This document shows positions 13,117 through 24,897 of a DNA stretch of 64,000 bases, piece by piece. Under the pieces are notes generated by a model, which saw only the letters and a list, made by a program, of their open reading frames with translations, searched no databases and was not told the DNA's origin. A program made the position numbers and the translations under genes. The stretch is from positions 4,155,501 through 4,219,500 of the forward strand of contig NC_092573.1 of NCBI RefSeq assembly GCF_037975245.1, read 5' to 3'. This DNA comes from Apostichopus japonicus (taxonomy: Eukaryota > Echinodermata > Holothuroidea > Aspidochirotida > Stichopodidae). The first letter of the stretch is position 1. Each line of letters opens with the position of its first letter.

Positions 13117-14290
13117 TGCAGAATGATTATTATTGTTATATGACACCGAATTTATACTACTGAAGAATACCAAACTGAAAGGGTAACCGATGGAATAAAA
13201 CGAAAATTGGAAGTAACTGAACAATTGCAGAAACGTGGGATGCAGAAAAAAAGAACGAATAAGAAAAAAACAACAACACAGAAATGCCACAATGTAAGAG
13301 TGCGAGAAGCAAAAGAATTAGCTGATAAAAATTAAACTATCTAGCGGTTTCACTAACTGTTAAATTGGTCCCCGTTTTGCCATCCTCTTTGGTTCGGCAG
13401 ATCAAACGATTTGGAGGAGCGGGTATCTGAAGCAGAAGGAGAAGCACAGAGAATGTGGGAGAATAAGTTACAGCAGATACCCTGAGTAGCTAGCTCTTTG
13501 TTTTTGGCTGTGCTAATCCAAGATGGAAGACTTTGGAAGTGAACTGAACTAGACAACAATTCATGTTACGAAAATGTTGAGACGTTTTTGAGAAATGTAG
13601 ACAAAACCACTTGACGACGCAGCACAGTACATACGGGGAGATTTAATAGGCGCAAATCATGCATGTTTGTTTATGTTGTTAGTTAAAACAATAACGAGGG
13701 CATCGAGTAATACAACTCTTCACGAGATTTACATACCATAAAACCATCTCAGTAATGTTACCCCGATTAACTATATTGAAACTATAAAAGCTGTCTTTAA
13801 AAAGCTCATAGATGGACAGTGAGTAAAGTTTAAGATGCGATGGGGAAATGGGGCGTCTATCAGATAAATAATAATAGTTAACACATAGATCTGGCTGAAG
13901 TATAGACGGTAACTTTTGTTGAAATATTAGTGAACTTTTTCACATATAATCTTCTGCTATCAAAAACTTGTATAGAGCATTTCATTTTTGTTTGTATAAC
14001 TATAAGGTTCATAACTCGTTAAGCTTAGGAGCGTTTCAAATTTCCAATGGTTGTAACCAGATTGATCACTTACTAGACGAACTGAGAGGTTATCCAGCAA
14101 TAGACAATTGGCGTAACACATGTTGTGACAACCGGGTTAGAAAGATAATTACAGCATATCATAAAATAAAGTTCTATACTTATATTTTACACTTATGAAA
14201 GTAATATCCATTCTCTGTCACTTTAAACCTATTTACCATCGACAGGATCACTTTTCGGTTAGTTTATGCAAACTGATGCTTAATTAATAG

Positions 14291-14316
14291 ACTACAGGGA
14301 ATTAGGTCCCTGTAGT
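14291..14316. repeat. Perfect 10-bp inverted repeat (hairpin)
   Basis: ACTACAGGGA and TCCCTGTAGT are exact reverse complements around a six-base loop (ATTAGG). No terminator-type T run follows and there is no miRNA-length stem, so its role is unknown. Confidence 0.75.
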
Positions 14317-17300
14317 TTCTGGATCAGACACATGTATGTGTACTTACTAACCAGTGAAACGAAATATCTATCTATTAACAGTTTAATATTTCTGAGAAAC
14401 ATTCCATCAAGCAAAAGTTTGTAACGTCAAATTTGTCATCAAACTATTCAGTCGATTTTAAAACTTTCTTCACCAGTTGGTAATATCGAGTTTGCATTGA
14501 TCATAATAATAAATAATAATAAAAATAATGATTGAAGACATAGGTTTTATTTTAAACCAGAGAAATGTGCTGAGAGATAATACAGAGGGGAAAGTGTTTG
14601 CCTTATATAAGAAACTCCCGACCAAGAAAACCCAGTCAAGATTTTACGATACTGTAGGTAATAGGTATAGTAGTACATATCCTCACCATATAGTTGAGAA
14701 CTGCATGTATCTATAGCTCTACGGTATGCTGAATTCAATTCCAGTAGCTATACCATGCTATTTCATACATTGTTTACTAAAGTAACTAATTATTTGCTTG
14801 TCCCTATACGCACTGGTTACTAGTTGTTAATAATTGTTAGTCTGTACTTTTTGACTGAGCAAACATATTTTTGTCTGGCTATAAACAGTAACAACTATGT
14901 CGATTGTCGCCAACACGAAACGGTTCGGCTGCAGGTATTATTCACAAGACAGAAAGATTGATTGAGAATATATATATAGAGAGAGATGACATTCATTTTA
15001 GCTACCGAGGCTGAACCATAACAAAATCGCGTTACAGCTTGACAATTTTTATCTGCATGACAATAATCCTGCATTTCGTTACATAATCTTAAACGAGTTA
15101 ATCAGGCAAACAAGTTTAGGTGCCTGGCATCAGTAAACAGATCGGGTATCTCCTACAATGACGTCGTGCATGATGTGGTTCAAAAATAGGATAATATTTT
15201 CATAGAACCAAACACACACAGAAAGCTACGTCATATTTTTTAACAGTGTCATTACAGTCAATATCCGTTTTTAATATTATTGCAATAACTTTCAAGCTGT
15301 ATGAATTTGCTCCTGCATGTTAAAGAGTAATAAAAGCTTTAGATTAATGTTAAGCCGTTAAATTTACTGGCAAAAAAAAACAAGACATTAAGGTATCAAG
15401 ACCCATCGCAAAATGTGTTTTCCAGATACGTAACAGGGGTTGGTGTGGCATATAGGAAATTGTTTACTCCGTGAACCTGATGTGTGACAACCCTTGACCA
15501 TTCAGTATTTAAATATATACGTCTGTAATCTTGGACATGGGCCAAGGAACTAAGGATTACGTAAGGTCAGTCCCACAGTATAGGCGTCGAGTAAAGGTTA
15601 GATTATTAAAACATATCTTTGATATTACAAAGTGTAATAACCTCTCCACATTCAGCATAGTACGGAGTTAATGTTTTAGTAAAAGGTTGTGAAATCATGA
15701 TCAATTTAATAGTTTACATTATTGATGCATATATGACTGGGCACGAATGATATACCATCCCACTTAGCAACAAACAAACAGCTCAAAATCACATTCAAGG
15801 TTCTTTGAAACTGTGAAGAACACACCTGATCGAAATTAAAAACAATTTGAGTCTCAGAGCGATATTGAGAAATAGATATCTCGTTTTCTTTCCTTTTAGT
15901 TTTTTTTTTCGCTTGTGAAATGAGCTGTAATCTAAAACACCACTATTTTCACTTTGTATAACTAACTAGAAAACAAATCATGAAACTGAGATTAGATATC
16001 ATCTCTATTGTGGGGAGTAATAATTACCTTATGTCATAATTCTTTCTCCCCACCTATCCCCTAAACCTCCCCTCCCCCAAACCACCCCGATCCTGGCTAC
16101 ATTTCATTCTTCAAATCTCTCCCCGTAGCTTTTCAACTATATTATGGACAAGGAATATTAGAACAACAAGGTGAATGACAAACACCAGATGCTTCTAGGT
16201 TTCTGACATGTCATAGAGCAAGGTTGACGATTTTCATTGCTATTTTAATTACGTCGATATTCGATGGACTTTTCCTGAACTTCTGAAAAAAAAGTAACAT
16301 TGAACTGGAATTTTTTAGCTCGGAAATTAGCATTACTTGCAGAAAGTATAGTTGTAGTTATGATAATTCACTAAATGACATAAACTATTTAAGCTTGGGA
16401 AGATTGAACACAAAGAGCTGTTCATAATAACAAAATTAATAATGTTTGGTTTTCCCCAAATCGAGCACAAAATTCTACAAAGTGGTGGATATGGTTAATA
16501 TCGACGTATGAGTCGAAAAGCTAATCAAGCAATTTTGTTTATTGTATTTTAATTGTCATTTCTCGGCTCACTTAATTTGGAGAGCAAAAAAATAACGTTC
16601 GACTTTAATATAAGGAGCGTTGGTATTTGAAAACAGTAACAACCTCATGCAGTATTGAAGTGTCTATAACAAAAAAGACTTTTATCCGTCTAAAGGAATA
16701 TACTTCTACATGGGGTTTTACAATGTGATATCACGTAGATTCTTAAAACGTTACAGTATACCACCTATTTTGAAAACCCTTAGAAAGGAATTCGAAGGAT
16801 GTTATTGTATTTAGATACATGAAAGCAACCATTAAACATGTCATATAGCCTATATATATATATTTATATATACATTGACAAAACTTAAACAGTTTTAACT
16901 GGGCAACATATCACGCAGAAGTAAGCATTTCATATAAATATGAAATCCAAAATTCCCACGTTTGGCATTTGTGTATGTTATCTGTAACAATATTTTTGTG
17001 ACCCCATAAGGTATAATATAATGGATTAAGGGTTTTCAAGTATATAATTCAATTAATTTACTAACGGATTATCGAGTACAGTCACATTTGTTATTGGCAT
17101 CGCTTGTTTAGACGTCCATGTTATATTTTAACGTCAGATGCTATAGGTGTTGGAAAAATTATGATATTGCCTAAAAGTTTTCATGAAACGATGCCGACTT
17201 CAAGCAGAAAATAAAACAAATCAAACTTGGGTGTACATTACTAGGGAAAGTAGATTGTGGCGGTACCTCGTAATATCTGTATCGGTTGTGTATTCGTAGA

Positions 17301-18019
17301 ATTAGTGTGCAGAAAGTACCTGCTGTTGCAATATACATTAACTTGGCACAACAAGATAATACTTGCAAACAGAGATGCAGAAAAAAAGAAAGATTCCAGT
17401 CTCCTGTGGGTTTCCTTTCAATTTAATGCATGTTCTCTGTGCCTCCCAAATCTCGTCTGTAGAGTGCACAATATGTACAACTATATAATTGTCACTGTCA
17501 TGATTTCAAACGCCAGCCAAAACAGTAGTAAAGCTCTGAGACAATGTATCATCTTAATTCAGTTGGCTACTTACATTTAAACTGTAACAGTGTTATAAAT
17601 CCTGCATGCTATGATCAATTCCAACGTATTGTAAATGCGGATTTTTTGAGCGGATTTTTTTTTTTTTATTATTGAGAGAGAGAGGGATAACGTATCAAAG
17701 TACAGCTACCTATCAGAATATCACGGTTACTCTTTTTAGGAAATGGCAAGATCACACAGACAATTTACACTGTATTTGAAGCGGGCCATACGGTACGGTA
17801 CTGGTTTGTTTCCACATCAGCACTCTATATGAAACATGATTCGAGCATTACCTTACACAATTCGTCCAACCAATGCTACTAAATGGGACTAGTATGGACA
17901 CTACAACGTGCCAACCAACTCAGCCATGATTAGTGAATGATACGTATTGCCGATCTGATAAAGATTAGCTCTACTACACACCTTACTGTACTGTTATTCA
18001 AATGAGGTTGTAAACCTAC

Positions 18020-18686
18020 CTTCACGTCGCATACCCATTTTGAGGCACTTTTTCAGACGACAGTACTGGCATTGGTTTCTATGATGCTGGTCTATTGGAC
18101 AATTCCGATTAGCTCGGCAAGAGTATGATAAATTTCTTCTAACACTCCTCTTGAAGAAACTTTTACATCCTTCACATGTGAATTGCCCGTAATGTTTCCC
18201 ACTGCTTTTGTCTCCACAAACAACGCAAGAAATATGCTGTGTTTGTGACGCAACAGGCGTTCCGTTATTGTTATTATTTTGTGATCCATTTCCAGGAGGA
18301 TGGTTATTGTTCAAACCATTTTGCGCCACCGGTGTGTGCGTCGGTGGAATTTGCGGGTCTCCATTCGAGGGTCCATTCGGCTGATCAAGGGGTTGTCCTG
18401 TGGGACTTGTCAATGGAGCTAGTGGTTGCGTAGGTGTTGATGCATTATGGTGTACAGGCGTAGAAGCCTGAGACGGAGGGGCGGGTATAGCGGCCGGTGG
18501 AGGAGGCCCCGTACCAGTTTGCGTCTGGCCGTTTTGGTCGAGACTTGACGGCGGTCCTGACGGTGTCGTCACGACCGGTGGATCCAAGGACGTCTCTAGC
18601 ACCTGGGGTTGTGTCAACTGAACTTCGTGCAGCTTCTCCCCCGTAACCAAATCTTCTCTGCTCCACGTACTATCAACCATCGCCAT
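18020..18686 (-). CDS. COUP-TF: COUP-TF (NR2F) exon 1: N-terminus and DNA-binding domain
   Basis: First coding exon of a COUP-TF-type orphan nuclear receptor, a nuclear transcription factor that binds direct repeats of AGGTCA as a dimer, often as a repressor. It encodes 222 codons plus one base. Residues 1-150 are low complexity, rich in Pro, Thr, Gln and Asn (a run of five Asn near 137-141). Residues 152-222 are the complete two-finger DNA-binding domain: finger 1 cysteines C154, C157, C171, C174 with P-box CEGCKS, finger 2 cysteines C190, C196, C206, C209, then the CLKMGMRRE extension. The start is supported by a strong context (A at -3, G at +4) and an in-frame TGA nine codons upstream (18711-18713). 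The exon ends at a good donor (AAG|GTAGGT); the last base G joins exon 2 to give Ala223, as in other family members. The long N-terminus is a feature of this copy; the DNA-binding domain is near-invariant in the family. Confidence 0.96.
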
Positions 18687-19760
18687 TGTTGCCGGCGGAA
18701 GTACGGTGGGTCAGCGAGTGACTACTCCGTTACATAAAAAGAGTCCCCACAAAATAAGACGAAGCCAAAGGTCGTGGGTTTTTGAGAATGGTTGAGAACG
18801 GTAGAGAAACACGATCCGACATCACATGAAAGGAAAGAGAGAAGAAAGAGAAAACATTAAGTAAGCAATCACCATGAAAATTATTTTGCAAGAGTGTTTG
18901 CATTGCAGCTTTACTCTGCCAGCACAAAAGATCAGATATTTTTCTCCAATCCAGAGCAAAATATAGTTTCAATAGAACCAGAAATCTAATCCACCTCTAC
19001 AATAAACACAGCATTCTATTGTACACCCCGCGCACCTTATACTCAACACAAAGCAAACAGGACTGGCGGTGCATTCCAGAGTGTCTGGAAGTCACAAAGA
19101 TAAACTTGAACACCAAGTTCACAACACGCCAAGCAAAGGTCGACCCCAACTGACAAATGGCAACATTAGCTTCCAGAAGAATTCAACACGTATTCACGCG
19201 GTCTGGTATCCCATACGTATACTCGTGTATTCTACAATCATATCACACCTGAGCGCAAACTACCTGAAAGAACCGGCTAGTATACGAGCAGTTTCAAAAT
19301 ATAACCTAATCGCAGGGCAATCGGAAAAGCGACATTCAGGTGTTAGAGTCAAAATGCTTCTAGCGACCTAACAGAGCGAGGTTATCCGTTTGGTTAACCC
19401 CAAGTTCACGGTGATAGGCCGGTAACTTAACAGCGTATAGCTTACTATGATGTCCAGGGCAACCAATGAAGCGGAGTGATATAGACCTGTGCACTTGTCT
19501 TCAGACGCGGGGCGTAACGTTGTGGCTTGTTTATACTGAACTCTGACACTGCTAAGCGTTCACCGACCGTTACCACGGTAACAATATCCATATTTGGTTA
19601 TATGTGTCAGGTGAAGTTCAGGAGGTTGGTAGTTGATTGATTAGACGCGAGGGGCGGTCACAGACACCGAGCAATCATGTAAACTGAAGTTTTTTAGAGG
19701 TATGTGATTGGTTGGTGAAACTGGCGCGGAAACTACTTCAGGCGAGGCAGCAGAAAGAGT
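18687..19760 (-). promoter_or_regulatory. COUP-TF 5' flank: likely 5' UTR and promoter region
   Basis: The kilobase upstream of the COUP-TF start is less AT-rich than the surroundings. It carries several common promoter motifs, clustered at 19560-19740: an RFX-type palindrome (19569-19582), a GC box (GGGGCGG at 19652-19658), an inverted CCAAT (ATTGG, 19707-19711) and an E2F-like GGCGCGGAAA (19723-19732). Another CCAAT lies near 19461. No TATA box was fixed and no start site can be placed from sequence alone, so the 5' UTR length is unknown. Plus-strand open frames here (for example 19069-19371) look non-coding. Confidence 0.45.
19569..19582. promoter_or_regulatory. RFX X-box-like palindrome
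   Basis: GTTACCACGGTAAC is a 14-bp imperfect palindrome whose two outer hexamers (GTTACC and GGTAAC) are exact reverse complements. It fits the RFX X-box form (GTNRCC, 0-3 bases, RGYAAC). It lies about 880 bp upstream of the COUP-TF start codon. Confidence 0.55.
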
Positions 19761-20386
19761 GGTCTGTTCGAAACTGAGAAAACGTCTGCGCGTGTGTATT
19801 TCTAGGTGTCATTTGAAGCATATGTGTTTTCCATGTACTTTTGCTGCTGCTGCTCACTCTAAGTTTGTAAGTTAGGCGACCGATCATATTTGCTGTCTTC
19901 ATCAGACGCATTAAATGGACATGCATGGAGATGTTAGATACGGAATCATCGCATAAAATAACGATTTCTTATTGGACGGACTGCTACAACAGGACCAAGC
20001 CATCTTCGACAATAAGATCAATGATTCGAAGAAAGTTGAATGTTGACTTTCAGTAACTTTTAGGCGATGGGTTGACTAAGAAGTACGCATTTGCAGGAAT
20101 TTTGCTCCTTGTAGTTATTGCGGCCATGACCTTTTTGTCATCAAAACTCAATAATGAACTTGGTCCGTTTTATATGTCATTCGTAAAAAAAGAAATATGT
20201 AAATGAAATTTAATTCGAGCTCGTCAGATTTTGTTTGTAAGAACAATTTGTTTATTTATTTTGGAAATGGTTCCATCAGTTGTGTTAGTTACAAAAAAAA
20301 ACAACACAAATGAGTGCGAAGGACAAACGACGATATCAAGGAGACTTACTTAATATATTCCAAAGACACTTGCAAATGAGAACCCA

Positions 20387-20403
20387 CCCCCCCCCCCCCC
20401 CCC
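20387..20403. repeat. C17 homopolymer
   Basis: An uninterrupted run of 17 C. Similar long C/G runs occur at 26298-26312, 34869-34882 and 52871-52886. Confidence 0.9.
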
Positions 20404-23400
20404 AACTGACAAGAAACTTACTTATACGGGGAACAATTGTATTCTTGTAAAAAACTACTACTAAAACACAAGAACCAAACGAAAACTCACTCCACCACCA
20501 CACATACAACATCAACAACAAAATACTTTGTGACTGTTTGTGATCAAATTGGTTGTAAAGTCTTATGGATAGTATAATTGTAGAATACACCCCTTTTTTA
20601 GACATATGTTTGTACTCTGTCTTCCAGAGCACTTAAATACTAGACGAAATAATTCCCCGATTGCAAAATTTCGATTATGGGGTGGGGTTGGGTTAGGGTT
20701 AATGAGAGGATCTGATTAAATATCAACTCTTCACTGTTTTCAAACATAAATGTGCAAAATATTAAATTGATTTTTTTTTAATTAAAGGCTTACACGTTTT
20801 AGCATGCCGATTTCGGAATCAAAAACACAAGCGTATCATATAACACTAAACTGAATAAATAACGTGGGATCCTATAAGACAGATTGTTAGAACGGAGATT
20901 TAATCCCATTGCAAGCCTAAAAGTGCTTTGCCCAAGGTATGTGAGTTGTTCATGTATTATTATACACATGCATGTCAATATTATTGTTTGGATGTAAACC
21001 TCTATTCAAGTTGTTTTCACTGGAACGAAACTGACCAAGAGTTCCTCATACAATTCGTGTTTAGTTCATTCAACTACTGAAGCTAAAGAACGTACCCCCT
21101 CTACTCGATATCTGCTGTCAAGGGTTTTCAATTTAACAATATCAAAAAATTTAATTTAATTACTTTCATTACTGAGGAGGTTAATTATCTGGGTAAATGA
21201 TGTACAATGACAAAGTACGATCAAGTCTCCCTTTTTGTGAGATGTTACACAACCACCTTTTACAAACTCTAATAACATAAAATATTTTGTAATGTTTCTA
21301 TATACATAGTTCAATGTTTTCAGATATTACGGCATTTTCTTTAAGAGAAGATGCCTCTATACGTCAAGTTCAGAAACGCAATTCTGTCGCAGGTGAAGTC
21401 TCTTACCCTTTATAATGAAAATGGCAAATTGCGACCTTCAACTGTTTTTCCTTTCAACCGCTTCATAAAAAAGTTGAAGTCACTTCTTTAATCACACGTA
21501 AAGGTAGATAGATAAACAAATCCTGCGGCTATGCCTAATCAGGGATGCAAATGGCTAAAAAGGTCGTCATAGTATTCTGTACAAACTTGTGACACGGCCT
21601 ACATCTACGTCAGGGCCAGATGACCACAAAAGAAATGATCTACTCGAATTAAAAACCTGATTTGAAATTGATTACTGTGATATATTGATCTTAGACGATG
21701 ATGAGAAAAGAAAGGACAGTCTCTTCTATACAGTCGTCGTTGCGAAAGAGCAAACATTTTATTTTAAGAAGGTTGTATACGACGCTTCTTCCACAGCCTT
21801 GGACAGGATAACACCCAACATGAAACGTGTTTGGGGAGAGTGTGATGCAGGTGGTGAACATTATACATCTCTGCACGGAATAAAATCTTGTATTTCAAAT
21901 CCCAGCCTATAATTGACAATTAAGACATCGATTTAAGAGTTAAAATCACACTCTCCCTGTCTCTCCCTCCAAAAGATAAGAACACCTTTCTCCGTCGGAT
22001 CAAAAGTTTTACATTTTGGACATGATATGGAAACCAAATAAAGCGTGAAATGTTTTAACCATACATGCATTGAATACCTGACAGTGATTAAGTTTGGTGG
22101 AACGGACTTCTTGTTCAATTACCACGCTTAAACACAATGTGTGTCGACATAACTATTCAAGTGTGCATGGTTCTAAACCAAACCTACAGAATCATTTCGT
22201 CCTTGCCGACGATGCCGACAGTGATAAACAAGTCATGCCACACCACTTTTGCTGTCGAAATACTTTAAGTCTAAAATCTTGTGGAAGGTACTGTATTTGC
22301 AAGGAAGGTCAGATGATACAAACAGAAGGTCAGGAACCATGTCGAATGACACGAAAATCAGCTGCAGATCACCTAAAAGATTTCAATCTTTAAAACATAC
22401 CACAACGACTACATTCAAAACGACTGCTCTCAATGCAATGTTAAGAATACACACCAGTATTACAGGGAGAGGGGTAGGGGTAGAATAAATGTATCAGAGT
22501 ACAAAGGGTTTGTTGATATGGTTGTGAAGAGCATTTAATATTCAAGGTCCCTGGTTTACGAATCCATAAAACCTTTCCTAAAACACATTCTCATAGCGTG
22601 TTCTTCTTTTTCTAACCACTGTTTAAACCACCCTTTCTTCAAGGAAGATATAATTTGAAGTAAAAGACTTCGAGTGTAGTAGAATAGATTACCAAGTTTC
22701 TTATGGAAGTACATCGAGTCAATAGAATAACAATTCATATTAGACTTATAATGATAATTAAGCTATCCAGACTCAAATATTTCCATTTTGTGAATGTCAT
22801 CAAACACAAAACTTCTTTCAAAAGAGCTGTAAGAAACGTTGTGCGCATATTCTCATCAAATGACGCTGAATGACGTGTTTCACGTATAGTCCCGATACTA
22901 ATAAGAAAAGCGAGGGAAAACAAACTTTTTTTAGATACACAGTGGAAATGACCGGCGATACAATATCTCAGATGAAGCTCGGATCAGGCCAGACGATGTC
23001 TCGAATCAGCCTTGAATTTTCTAATTTTGGAGCGCATGCATGTACAGAATGGGATATACGGCCGAGTCCTATATAATATTATTTAATCAATGTGGTTCAT
23101 GAACTTCCGAAGTTCATATAATGATACTTTCTCGCCAAGGTCTTTAATCAAATAATTTCATACGGACTGTCTTTACTAAAGATTGCAGAACAAAACAAAC
23201 ACAAAATAAAGAAGTGGGTATTAATATAAAGGATAAGGAGGTCAACCAATCGAAGTAAAAGTCATTGACCTAAAGTTGAGTGCCCAAATTGAGCAATCAA
23301 GCCAACACAGAGCGAAACCGAAATGTAGATCATACATACTGAACCAACTAACACAACTGTGTTTGAAAGAAGTTACGTTTTATATCCCTTCCCTGTTTTC

Positions 23401-24557
23401 ATGTTCTGTCTTTTCGGAAAGAACGATACAGTTCTACATCCTGTGCAATCCATTTGGGTAAACAGCCCAATTCTGCACGTTGTCTTGCCTAGATGTCCAA
23501 TGACAATCAAAACACAGTGATGCAAGTTTTGAAATGACAACAAATTTGGCTTAGACGTATGTATACAGTGAAGCATAACTTGTCCGTAAGTTATTAGCTC
23601 TCATACCAACTACTAGGCTATTCATCTTATATTATAAGCGTACGGATGTCTACATAAACGGATATAACAAAACACATAAGTGAAGACAACGATATCTATA
23701 CTTAGACATATTACCAGCTTACCTTTAACGATATAGTCCAAATGACACAGAGAAACCACACACAACGACTTCATGCTTATGTGACAAATCAAGTGAAGCG
23801 ATCTACAATACGTTCATTTGCTGCCACAGGCTGAACTCTAGCCTTTTTCCTGTTAGTCTGAGGTTTATTACAATTCATGATTCCTCGTTGAGGCTGCTGG
23901 TCTGTGTTTTTATTTCAAGAACTGTTTAATCTAGTAATTGAACTTTGCTCTGCGTCCAGACACGATTTGAATAGCTCATCTTTTCCAACGTACTTAATGT
24001 ATATTTTAACACTGATATTTTCCTTCATTCATTTTTCTTTTTGTGGGTTGTTTTGGTTATCTATATATAAAGCACATAATAAGCACGAAGAGCAAATCCA
24101 AGAGGCATGACGGGCAAAATGAGGTCGCGAGCACAATCCCAAGGGCTGCGACTCTCACACATATTGACACGATGATGATCAACCTTTAACAATAACAAGG
24201 CAATGGAGTTCGCGCATTATTAACGACCTTGCAAATATTACAGGTGTAATTAGTTCGCTGCTGTTCGAGTGCTAAATGTTCAAAGAAGCCTTAAAGAGGT
24301 TACACGTAACTATGTACAGGTTGTCCATGCTTTCTTTCGATCATTGCAGGAGCTTTCATTTCTATAACAGGAAAAGGGGAATACGTAATGAAAGTGTGGC
24401 TTCGGCTATACAGTACTATAAATATGAAACAACACGTTAGAAAACGGAAGATATAAGCAGAGAATGAAGCCGTGTTTCCAAAACAAAGCTGAATGTCCAA
24501 TGTTGCAATACAGGCTACTTGACTGAAACACAAAGTGTGCAAGGGTGTTCAGACGAA

Positions 24558-24897
24558 ATATATATATATAGTATATAGTCTATAAATATATAGTATATAT
24601 ATAGTCTATATATATATAGTATATATATATAGTCTATATATATATAGTATATATATATATAGTCTATATATATATAGTCTATATATAAATTTGTATATAT
24701 ATATATATGTATACACATATATACATACATATATATATAGTCTATATATATAGACTTTGTATGTATATATATTTGTGTATATATATAGACTATGTAAACT
24801 TATATATACATATAGTATATATTTAGACTATGTATGTATAGTCTATATAATTAGTATCTATATATATTATATACAATCTATATATACATATTTATAA
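24558..24897. repeat. TA-rich minisatellite with AGTCTATATA units
   Basis: About 340 bp is built from (TA)n segments regularly punctuated by AGTATATA, AGTCTATA and AGACTATG blocks. The result is many self-complementary stretches. The reverse open frame 24515-24730 is purely this repeat. Confidence 0.9.

Larger units (their letters stand above)
2978..18019 (-). other. COUP-TF intron 1 (15,042 bp)
   Basis: The intron is bounded by a GTAGGT donor and a TTTCAG acceptor in matching phase. It contains a 135-bp duplicated repeat at 3436-3706, (TA)n tracts at 6248-6363, 7705-7754, 7876-7972 and 13021-13116, and the tRNA-like element at 7526-7644. It also has a 23-bp duplication at 10776-10821, a G-rich tract at 11746-11762 and a perfect hairpin at 14291-14316. 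Open frames inside it (for example 12022-12375) show no recognisable domain. The remainder is plain AT-rich sequence in which I see nothing. Confidence 0.85.

Noticed and set aside
17994-18019. Extension of COUP-TF exon 1 past the donor to the TAA
   Set aside because: The family sequence continues exactly across the GTAGGT donor into exon 2; reading on would give an immediate stop and no ligand-binding domain.
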